From assembly GCF_000472545.1 (NCBI RefSeq), contig NZ_AWZV01000022.1:60449-124448 (forward strand): DNA of 64,000 nt, in the 5' to 3' direction. The notes under the pieces are model-generated. The model saw nothing but the letters and a program-made list of their open reading frames with translations, searched no databases and had not been told where the DNA came from. Source of the stretch: Burkholderia sp. WSM2232 (GTDB taxonomy: Bacteria > Pseudomonadota > Gammaproteobacteria > Burkholderiales > Burkholderiaceae). Position 1 is the first letter of the stretch. Every line of letters begins with the position of its first letter. Below are positions 42,971 through 51,033 of this stretch, one piece after another. The translations under genes were made by a program, and so were the position numbers.

Positions 42971-43954
42971 TTACTGTGCGGCGCCGCTGTTCGCGCCCGA
43001 CCCTAAACCGGCCTCGCGAACCTTCGCGATGGCGGCGCTTGCCGCTGCGCGATCCGCGAACGGACCGGCACGCAACAGCGTGAGCGTCGAGCCGTCTGCC
43101 TGCTTCCGATGTTCGGTATATGCGGGTACGCCGGCTGCTTTCAACCTGGTTGCCCAATTACGCGCGTTGGCTTCGTTTGCAAAGGCGCCCAGTTGGACCG
43201 CGAAACGGCTGCCCGGCGGCGAGGCCGGCGTGCCGGAATTCGCGTCGGCGTTTGCTGCGACATTGGTTTCGTCCGCGGACGGCGCGGCGGCCGTCGTATT
43301 GCTGCGGGTTGCCGGCTTGTTGACCGCGCTGTTGGCGGGATTGTTGGCCAGTTTCGACGCCTGTGCGGCGGATGCCGGTGCCTTCGCGGTATTGGCTGCG
43401 ACTGCGGGCGCTGGCGCCCTGGCAGCAGGCTTCGCGCCGGGAGCGGGATTGGCGCTCGCCTCGGCGTGCGTAGTTTCTTTGCCGGCCTGCTGGCTCGCGT
43501 CTTTCCTCGCGGCGCCCGCTTGCCCTTGCGCAACCGACGGCGCCGCCGAGGAGGCCGGTGCGAGACTCGAAGCCGCGAGCGCAGCGTCCGGCGTGGGATT
43601 ATCCGGTGCGACGCCAGCCTGCGTGTCTACTTCGTGCCTGGCGAGCCGGGGCGCGGGGCGGCTGGGAATGTCAATCGAGATGTCGTCGGTAACCGGCTTC
43701 GGGTGCGAGTCGAGCACCATGGGGAGCACGACCACCGCTGCCACGACCATTGCGATCGCGCCGACCAGGCGGCGCCGCGCACGTTGTTTTTCCGGCAGCG
43801 TGGGGTCGAGCAGCATCGCATCGGCATCGACGGTGCGCTCGGTGCGGCGGGTTCGCCGCTCCACGCGCTCGCTACGGGCGGCCCGGGTGGAACTGGTGTT
43901 TGCGCCGCGCCTGCTGGGCGCGTCGTCTTTCTTGCCGAACGAGAAAATTCCCAT
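42971..43954 (-). CDS. SPOR-domain cell-division/envelope protein
   Basis: The 327-residue protein has a short basic cytoplasmic N-terminus, one membrane helix (LVGAIAMVVAAVVVLPMVL, about residues 63-81), a long Ala/Pro-rich periplasmic linker and a C-terminal SPOR domain (FAVQLGAFANEANARNWATRLKAAG to about residue 320). SPOR domains bind denuded glycan strands at the division septum, as in DedD and FtsN. The place between folC and cvpA matches DedD in many proteobacteria, so DedD is the likely counterpart. Confidence 0.88.
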   Translation of the reverse strand: MGIFSFGKKDDAPSRRGANTSSTRAARSERVERRTRRTERTVDADAMLLDPTLPEKQRARRRLVGAIAMVVAAVVVLPMVLDSHPKPVTDDISIDIPSRPAPRLARHEVDTQAGVAPDNPTPDAALAASSLAPASSAAPSVAQGQAGAARKDASQQAGKETTHAEASANPAPGAKPAARAPAPAVAANTAKAPASAAQASKLANNPANSAVNKPATRSNTTAAAPSADETNVAANADANSGTPASPPGSRFAVQLGAFANEANARNWATRLKAAGVPAYTEHRKQADGSTLTLLRAGPFADRAAASAAIAKVREAGLGSGANSGAAQ

Positions 43955-43983
43955 GAATCGCTTGGTTCGAGCGTGGCGCCCGT

Positions 43984-45294
43984 TCAGTGTTGCTGCGATT
44001 TACGGTAGGCCATAACGCCCGCTACCGTATAGAAACTGCCGAAAACCACAATTCTATCATTCTCTGACGCCCGCTTTAGCGCATCTTGGTACGCCTCTGC
44101 AGGCGTCGCGTAACGCGTTACGCTGCTGTCGCCGCTGTCCTGCACGCCCTGATCGCGCAACGCGGCCTCGAGCTGTTGCGCCGATGCCGCTCGCGGCGTC
44201 GGCAGGTCGGTGACGCACCAGTGATCGATTTCGCCCTTCAGGTGCGCGAGCACGCCGGCAATGTCCTTATCGGCCATCATGCCGAACACGCCGTATGTGT
44301 AGGGGAAAAAGCCCATGTTGCCGAGGTTCTGGCCCAGCACAGCGGCCGCGTGTGGGTTATGGCCGACATCCAGCACGATGGCCGGCTTGCCCGGCAACAC
44401 CTGGAAACGTCCGGGCAACTCGACGTTCGCGAGGCCGAGGCGGATGTCTTGGGCCGAAACCGGCAGACGGTCGCGCAGCGCTTCCAGGCCGGCTAAAGCG
44501 GCGGACGTGTTGATCAACTGATTCGCGCCGCGCAGTGCCGGATAAGCGAGCGCCGAGCGCCGCAGCGTCGGGCCCACGTAGCTCCATTGCTGCCGCTCGC
44601 TGCCGGCTTGGCCTTCGTAGCGGAAATCGCGGCCAAATAGCCACAGTTCGGCGCCGATCTGCTCCGCATGGTCGATCAGCGTTTGCGGCGCAACCGGGTC
44701 AGCGCAGATGGCGGGCTTGCCAGCGCGGAAAATGCCCGCCTTTTCGAGCGCGATTTTCTCGCGCGTGTCGCCCAGGTATTCCGTGTGGTCGATGTCGATG
44801 CTGGTGATGATCGCGCAGTCGGTGTCCAGAATATTCACAGCGTCGAGGCGCCCGCCCAGGCCTACTTCGAAAATCACCGCGTCCAGCCCGCGCGACGCGA
44901 ACAGGCTCATGATCGCCAGCGTCGTGAACTCGAAATAAGTCAGCGAAACCGGTTTCCCGAGGCTCATGCGCGCTGCCTCCACTTTCTCGAAGTGCGGCAG
45001 CAGGTCGGCGTCGCTCGCCATTTGGCCGTTGATCCGCGCGCGTTCGTTGAATGACAGCAAATGCGGCGAAGTATGACAGCCCACGGTGAAACCGGCGCGC
45101 AGCAGGATCGATTCGAGGATCGCGCACGTCGAACCCTTGCCGTTCGTTCCACCCACCGTAACGACCGGGCAGGCAAACGACAGTTGCATCGCGTCGCGCA
45201 CCTGGCTTATACGTGCGAGACCCATGTCGATACCGACCGGATGCGCGGATTCGAGATGCGTGAGCCACGCGTCGAGGGTGGGGAATGTGGTCAT
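43984..45294 (-). CDS. folC: Bifunctional dihydrofolate/folylpolyglutamate synthase
   Basis: The 436-residue enzyme adds glutamate to dihydropteroate and tetrahydrofolates with ATP. It has the P-loop VGGTNGKGST, the SPHLLSFNERARING omega-loop region, ITSIDIDHTEYLGDT and DVGHNPHA in the C-terminal domain. The ATG at 45294 (MTTFPTLDAWL) begins the family-like sequence. An in-frame ATG at 45336 adds 14 residues and cannot be excluded, as neither has a strong Shine-Dalgarno. It lies between accD and the SPOR gene, a conserved order (accD-folC-dedD-cvpA-purF). Confidence 0.95.
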   Translation of the reverse strand: MTTFPTLDAWLTHLESAHPVGIDMGLARISQVRDAMQLSFACPVVTVGGTNGKGSTCAILESILLRAGFTVGCHTSPHLLSFNERARINGQMASDADLLPHFEKVEAARMSLGKPVSLTYFEFTTLAIMSLFASRGLDAVIFEVGLGGRLDAVNILDTDCAIITSIDIDHTEYLGDTREKIALEKAGIFRAGKPAICADPVAPQTLIDHAEQIGAELWLFGRDFRYEGQAGSERQQWSYVGPTLRRSALAYPALRGANQLINTSAALAGLEALRDRLPVSAQDIRLGLANVELPGRFQVLPGKPAIVLDVGHNPHAAAVLGQNLGNMGFFPYTYGVFGMMADKDIAGVLAHLKGEIDHWCVTDLPTPRAASAQQLEAALRDQGVQDSGDSSVTRYATPAEAYQDALKRASENDRIVVFGSFYTVAGVMAYRKSQQH

Positions 45295-45373
45295 CGGGTG
45301 AATCGCGAGAAAATCATTGAGCGGTGTTACAAACATGCGCGGCGCGGCGCCTTGCGCAGTATGTGAGACCGTG

Positions 45374-45422
45374 ATTATCCCGGAAATGACAGCGCGCCGC
45401 TTGATTGCTCATGCGGCGCGCT
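45374..45422 (-). promoter_or_regulatory. Hairpin and -10-like box between accD and folC
   Basis: AGCGCGCCGC (45391-45400) and GCGGCGCGCT (45413-45422) form a perfect 10-base stem with a 12-base loop, about 105 bases after the accD stop. On the minus strand no T-run follows. A GATAAT -10-like hexamer (45374-45379) lies just beyond it and could start a folC transcript. The hairpin may partly terminate or protect the accD message. Confidence 0.45.
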
Positions 45423-45526
45423 ATGTTTTGCAGATTTTTTCGCTGACGGCGCCGGGCTGGCTGCATCCCGAGGCACTGTGACGGTGGCCGGGAAGCCGGC
45501 CTCCGGGCCCGTGCGCTTCGCCGAAC

Positions 45527-46399
<873 letters not shown>

Positions 46400-46477
46400 A
46401 TTGAATCCTTCTGGGGTCAACGGTTGCGCAAACGGCGGGACAAACCCGCCGCTCGCACTACAGACGACAAATCACTG

Positions 46478-47290
46478 TTATCGGGCAGTCGCAACGCTAT
46501 CGAGCGCTTCGCGCACCTCAGCGACGAAACGCGTGAGCGTTTCGGCGGCGGTTTCCGGGGCGGCCTGCTCGAGCAATTGCACGATACGGCTGCCGATCAC
46601 CACGGCGTCGGAAACTTCGGCCACGAGGCGGGCCGTTTCGGCGTCACGAATGCCAAAACCGACGCCCACCGGCAGGGGCACGCGCGACTTGATCGCCGGG
46701 ATTTTACTCGCGATGCTGGAAACGTCCAGATTTGCCGCTCCGGTCACCCCTTTTAGCGACACGTAATAGACATAACCACTCGCAATCTTGCCGACTTCGG
46801 CAATGCGCTCGTCGGTGGAGGTGGGCGCCAGCAGGAAAATCGGATCGATCCCAGCCGCGCGCATCTTTTCGGCGAAATTCGCGCATTCTTCCGGCGGGTA
46901 GTCGACCACGAGCACGCCGTCCACGCCGGCTTCCTTCGCCGCCTGGGCGAAGGCTTCGGTGCCCATGCGTTCGATGGGGTTGGCGTAGCCCATCAGCACG
47001 ACAGGCGTGGTGTCGTTGGTTTCGCGAAACCGCTTGACGTCCGCCATCACGTGGCGAAGCGACACGCCGTGCGCCAACGCGCGCTCGGACGATTGCTGGA
47101 TGACCGGGCCGTCGGCCATCGGGTCGGAAAACGGTACGCCGAGTTCGATGACGTCGGCGCCGCCCGCGGCCAGCGCGTGCATGAATTCGACCGTGCGGGC
47201 CGGGTCGGGGTCGCCCGCCGTCATGAAAGGAATCAGGCCTTTTCTGCCCTGCTCGGACAGCGCAGCGAATGTACTTTTGATACGGGACAT
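46478..47290 (-). CDS. trpA: Tryptophan synthase alpha subunit
   Basis: The 270-residue TIM-barrel subunit cleaves indole-3-glycerol phosphate to indole and glyceraldehyde 3-phosphate and channels indole to TrpB. FMTAGDPDP, ELGVPFSDPMADGP (catalytic Glu and Asp), VLMGYANP and GFGIRDAETA (phosphate loop) are all present. Unusually for bacteria, though normal for Burkholderia, a DNA methyltransferase gene lies between trpB and trpA. The gap to that gene is 36 bases. Confidence 0.97.
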   Translation of the reverse strand: MSRIKSTFAALSEQGRKGLIPFMTAGDPDPARTVEFMHALAAGGADVIELGVPFSDPMADGPVIQQSSERALAHGVSLRHVMADVKRFRETNDTTPVVLMGYANPIERMGTEAFAQAAKEAGVDGVLVVDYPPEECANFAEKMRAAGIDPIFLLAPTSTDERIAEVGKIASGYVYYVSLKGVTGAANLDVSSIASKIPAIKSRVPLPVGVGFGIRDAETARLVAEVSDAVVIGSRIVQLLEQAAPETAAETLTRFVAEVREALDSVATAR

Positions 47291-47326
47291 GGAGTTATTC
47301 TCGATTGAGCTACTGCGCGCGGCGCG

Positions 47327-48238
47327 TCATTGCACTTCAGGCTGCCGCTGCGCTCCCGCTTTGACGGGCGCACGCCCGGCGGGCGTGGCAGCGACAGCGC
47401 TAACGCGCTCCCGCGCTATCGCGCAGTAACTTTCATTGATCTCATAGCCGACGAATTCGCGCTGCTGGCGGGCGCAAGCGACTGCGGTGGTGCCGCTGCC
47501 CATGAAAGGGTCGAGCACGCGGCCGCCCTTCGGACAACTTGCCAGCACCATGCGCTCGACAATCTCCAAAGGCTTCTGCGTGGGATGATCGACGCGCTCG
47601 GCATGTTGCCGGTGCAGCCTCGATACAGACCAGACGTCCTTCGGATTATAGCCAAGCTCCAGCCACTTGCTCCCTTCGAACAACTTACGCGAACGCGCCT
47701 TCTTCGTGGCGGCATCGTACGGGATGCGGACGGGATCGAGGTCGAAATAATAATCTTTCGACACCGCGAAGAAACCGATGTTGTCGTGCACCGACGTGAA
47801 ACGGCGCGTCGTTCCGCCCATGCTCGGCACACGCCGGTCCCAGATGATCTCGTTGATCATCAGGAGTTTTGTCTTCAGGAAGCTGAAGATTTCCGGCGCG
47901 TATTGCCACGTGCAGAAGATATAGAGCGAGCCCCACGGCTTGAGCTTCGGAATGGCAAGCTCGAGCCAACCGCGCGTCCAGGCGAGAAAGTCGTCGCCGC
48001 TGCGCATGTCGGAGTCGTTGCCGTAATCCTTTCCGAGACCGTACGGCGGGTCGCAGAGGATCAGGTCGATCGACCCGTCAGGAATATTCGCCACATCGGT
48101 CAGAAAGTCGCGGTTCAACAACTGGATGCCTGCGGGCACCTGCGGCAACAGCAGCGCAGGCGCCTCGGGCGCCAGAAGCTCCTCAGCCGGCGCCGTTTCG
48201 CTGGTCGCCTGTTGGGGTTCGTCGAACTCGTCGCGCAT
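47327..48238 (-). CDS. Site-specific DNA methyltransferase (beta class, probable N6-adenine)
   Basis: The 303-residue enzyme has catalytic motif IV DPPY at residues 63-66 and the AdoMet-binding motif DPFMGSGTT near residue 245. This IV-before-I order defines the beta class, and DPPY favours adenine N6 methylation. No restriction endonuclease is next to it, so it is an orphan methylase. It lies between trpB (11 bases upstream) and trpA (36 bases downstream). From memory, an orphan enzyme reported in B. cenocepacia with GTWWAC specificity may be its counterpart; that cannot be checked here. ATG 48238 is preferred because upstream residues overlap trpB and are not family-like. Confidence 0.92.
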   Translation of the reverse strand: MRDEFDEPQQATSETAPAEELLAPEAPALLLPQVPAGIQLLNRDFLTDVANIPDGSIDLILCDPPYGLGKDYGNDSDMRSGDDFLAWTRGWLELAIPKLKPWGSLYIFCTWQYAPEIFSFLKTKLLMINEIIWDRRVPSMGGTTRRFTSVHDNIGFFAVSKDYYFDLDPVRIPYDAATKKARSRKLFEGSKWLELGYNPKDVWSVSRLHRQHAERVDHPTQKPLEIVERMVLASCPKGGRVLDPFMGSGTTAVACARQQREFVGYEINESYCAIARERVSAVAATPAGRAPVKAGAQRQPEVQ

Positions 48239-48249
48239 CGCGGGCGCGC

Positions 48250-49443
48250 TCAGAACTGAATGCCCGATCGCTCGGCGACCGTGTGCATGTCCTTGTCGCC
48301 ACGCCCGGACAGGTTCACCAGCAGGTGCTTGTCCTTTGCGAGCGTCGGCGCGAGTTTCGTCGCGTAAGCCAGTGCATGGCTCGATTCCAGCGCCGGAATG
48401 ATGCCTTCGACACGGCAGCAATCATGGAACGCCTTGAGCGCTTCTTCGTCCGTGATGCCGACATATTGCGCGCGGTTAGACTCTTTTAGCCACGCATGCT
48501 CTGGCCCGACGCCCGGATAGTCCAGACCGGCGGACACCGAATGCGTCTCGATGATCTGCCCGTTCTCGTCTTGCAGCAGGTAGGTGCGGTTGCCGTGCAG
48601 CACGCCGGGACTGCCGCCGATGAGAGACGCCGCGTGCCGGCCCGACTCGATGCCGTCGCCGGCCGCTTCCACGCCGATCAACTGCACGGAAGCATCGTCG
48701 ATATACGGATAAAAGATCCCCATTGCGTTCGAACCGCCGCCAACGCACGCGATCACCGCGTCGGGCTGACGCCCGATCAGCTCCGGCATTTGCACTTTGC
48801 ACTCGTCGCCGATTACGCGCTGGAAGTCGCGCACCATCATGGGATAAGGATGCGGCCCCGCGACCGTACCGATAATGTAGAAGGTGTTTTCGACGTTGGT
48901 TACCCAATCGCGCATGGCCTCGTTCAGCGCATCTTTCAGCGTGCGCGAGCCCGACTCGACCGGCACGACCGTGGCACCGAGAAGTTTCATCCGGTACACG
49001 TTCGCAGCCTGGCGGCGCACGTCTTCGGCGCCCATGTAGACCACGCATTCCATACCAAAGCGGGCCGCGATTGTCGCAGTTGCCACGCCATGTTGTCCGG
49101 CGCCGGTTTCTGCGATCACGCGCGGTTTGCCCATGCGCTTGGCCAGCAACGCCTGACCGATCACGTTATTGATCTTGTGCGCGCCGGTGTGATTCAGGTC
49201 TTCACGCTTAAGGAAAATCTGCGCGCCGCCGAGTAGCTCGCTCCAGCGCTGCGCGTGGTAAATCGGCGAAGGCCGGCCCACAAAGTACTTCAGCTCGCGC
49301 TCGTATTCCGCAACAAAGCCGGGGTCTTTCTGGAATTTCTCGTAGGAGGTACGCAGCTCGTCGAGTGCGTGAACCAGCGTTTCAGCGACGAACACGCCGC
49401 CAAATTGGCCGAAATGGCCTCTTTCGTCAGGCAAGTTATACAT
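48250..49443 (-). CDS. trpB: Tryptophan synthase beta subunit
   Basis: The 397-residue PLP enzyme condenses indole with serine to make tryptophan. The PLP lysine lies in HTGAHKINNVIGQ (about residue 86) and the phosphate-binding loop is CVGGGSNAMG. GAGQHGVATA and the late SGRGDKDMHTV segment also match. It lies 52 bases after trpF, forming the trpF-trpB-(methylase)-trpA unit. Other trp genes are not in this window, as in other Burkholderia where trpEGDC are elsewhere. Confidence 0.98.
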   Translation of the reverse strand: MYNLPDERGHFGQFGGVFVAETLVHALDELRTSYEKFQKDPGFVAEYERELKYFVGRPSPIYHAQRWSELLGGAQIFLKREDLNHTGAHKINNVIGQALLAKRMGKPRVIAETGAGQHGVATATIAARFGMECVVYMGAEDVRRQAANVYRMKLLGATVVPVESGSRTLKDALNEAMRDWVTNVENTFYIIGTVAGPHPYPMMVRDFQRVIGDECKVQMPELIGRQPDAVIACVGGGSNAMGIFYPYIDDASVQLIGVEAAGDGIESGRHAASLIGGSPGVLHGNRTYLLQDENGQIIETHSVSAGLDYPGVGPEHAWLKESNRAQYVGITDEEALKAFHDCCRVEGIIPALESSHALAYATKLAPTLAKDKHLLVNLSGRGDKDMHTVAERSGIQF

Positions 49444-49495
49444 GAGGTCACTCTTTCGTGGCGTGCGGCGCGCTCAAAGGCGCCGCACCGCGGAA

Positions 49496-50224
49496 TCACT
49501 CGGCGTCCGCCGCGCGCACTGCGCGTACGAACGCCGCCATCCGGGCGTGATCTTTCACGCCCTTGGCACCCGGCACTTCGATGCCGCTCGAGACATCGAC
49601 CGCGTACGGGCGCACGCGATGGATCGCATCACTGACGTTTTGCGCGTTCAACCCACCACTCAAAACGGCCCGACGCGCGAGCTCTGCTGGAATAAGTGAC
49701 CAATCGAAAACCTTCCCGCCGCCGCCATAGCCGTCGACATGAGTGTCGAACAGAAAACCATTGGCGCCTGAATAGTTGAGAGCCGATTTTACCAAATCGG
49801 CCGACTGAGTATCCGACGCAACGCGCAACGCACGCAACCAAGGCAAACCCGCAATGCCGGCAAGCGATTCGCACTGGTCCGCCGTCTCGTCGCCGTGAAA
49901 TTGCAACAGCGAGAGCCCGACGTTGCTCACCACTTCGCGCAGCCACTGCGGCGTGGGGTTCACGAACAGGCCGACCACCGACACGAAGGGCGGCACGTCC
50001 CGCACCAGCTCGACGGCCTGCGCGACGCTGACCGCGCGCGGGCTCGGCGGATAGAACACCAGGCCTATGGCGTCGGCGCCCAGGTCGACAGCATGGCTGA
50101 CGTCAGCCGCTTTCGACAGGCCGCACAGCTTGATGCGCGTGCGCCGGGGCACGGTTTGCTGCTGGCCGCCGGTAGCCGATGCCGGCGCGGCGTTGTCAGT
50201 GGCGAGAATATCGGTCGAACTCAT
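49496..50224 (-). CDS. trpF: Phosphoribosylanthranilate isomerase
   Basis: The 242-residue TIM-barrel enzyme isomerises N-(5-phosphoribosyl)anthranilate in tryptophan synthesis. It shows RIKLCGLSKAADV with the catalytic Cys, GLVFYPPSPRAV, LLQFHGDET and the closing GLNAQNV...VDVSSGIEVPGAKGVKD. The ATG at 50224 overlaps the truA stop by ATGA, which favours it over an ATG at 50257. About 27 extra residues precede the core, a poorly conserved Ala/Gln-rich leader. Confidence 0.96.
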   Translation of the reverse strand: MSSTDILATDNAAPASATGGQQQTVPRRTRIKLCGLSKAADVSHAVDLGADAIGLVFYPPSPRAVSVAQAVELVRDVPPFVSVVGLFVNPTPQWLREVVSNVGLSLLQFHGDETADQCESLAGIAGLPWLRALRVASDTQSADLVKSALNYSGANGFLFDTHVDGYGGGGKVFDWSLIPAELARRAVLSGGLNAQNVSDAIHRVRPYAVDVSSGIEVPGAKGVKDHARMAAFVRAVRAADAE

Positions 50225-51033
50225 GTCTGTGCCTGCTCGTTCCATACGGTGCTCCACGGCACGCTGCCGGTCTGCGGCGCGGGCACGGCGAAGTGCTCAG
50301 GATAGCCCACCTGCGCGAGGTACAAGCCGTCCGGCATGAAAGTCGGCGCGGCCCATTCGCGGTCGCGGCTCGCGAGGACCTCTGCCATCCACTGAACCGG
50401 GCGACGGCCTTTGCCGATATAAACCAGGCAGCCCATCAGGTTGCGCACCATGTGATGCAGGAATGCGTTTGCCCTGAAGCGAAAATGCACGAAGTCGCCG
50501 TCCCTCTGAATGTCGATCTGATACAGATGTTTGACCGGCGTTTTCGACTGGCATTGCGACGAGCGGAACGCCGAAAAGTCGTGTTCGCCGATCAATTGCG
50601 CGGCCGCTGCACGCATCGCGTCGATATCCAGCGACGCGTGGACCCAACCCGCGCGCCCCGCGAGCATCGGCGAACGGACCGGATGCACGTATAGCACATA
50701 GTAATAAGTGCGCTCGAACGCGGAAAACCGCGCGTGGAACGCGTCGGGCATCGGCTTGGCCCACTGCACCGAAATGGTCTTCGGCAAAAACGAATTCGTG
50801 CCCCGGACCCAGGACACATCGGCCCGCTCCAGTTCGGTGTCGAAATGGACGACCTGACCCAACCCATGCACGCCCGTGTCCGTCCGCCCTGCGACGACGG
50901 TGTGCACAGGCGTCTGCGCGAACTCGCGCAGCGCCCGTTCCAGCTCGTCCTGGACCGTGTTGCCATGCGGTTGCGACTGCCACCCGCAGAACGCCGTGCC
51001 GTCGTACTGAATGCCTAGCGCAATCCGCTTCAC
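50221..51033 (-). CDS. truA: tRNA pseudouridine(38-40) synthase
   Basis: The 270-residue enzyme converts uridines 38-40 of the tRNA anticodon arm to pseudouridine. IQYDGTAFCGWQSQP and the catalytic AGRTDTGVHGLGQV loop (catalytic Asp in GRTD) are present, with the late AFLHHMVRNLMG motif. The start is GTG 51033, overlapping the fimV stop (GTGA), and the stop overlaps trpF. The fimV-truA-trpF chain is therefore translationally coupled, as in Pseudomonas, where fimV-truA-trpF is also a conserved order. Confidence 0.97.
   Translation of the reverse strand: MKRIALGIQYDGTAFCGWQSQPHGNTVQDELERALREFAQTPVHTVVAGRTDTGVHGLGQVVHFDTELERADVSWVRGTNSFLPKTISVQWAKPMPDAFHARFSAFERTYYYVLYVHPVRSPMLAGRAGWVHASLDIDAMRAAAAQLIGEHDFSAFRSSQCQSKTPVKHLYQIDIQRDGDFVHFRFRANAFLHHMVRNLMGCLVYIGKGRRPVQWMAEVLASRDREWAAPTFMPDGLYLAQVGYPEHFAVPAPQTGSVPWSTVWNEQAQT

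Noticed and set aside
42519..44015. A 498-codon plus-strand frame opposite cvpA and the SPOR gene
   Set aside because: Ala/Ser/Val low-complexity sequence mirrors the Ala/Pro-rich SPOR linker; the minus-strand genes are in a conserved order.
47327..48238. Methyltransferase considered as part of a restriction-modification system or mobile element
   Set aside because: No endonuclease, integrase, inverted repeats or change of base composition flank it. Its spacing to trpB and trpA is that of an ordinary operon gene.
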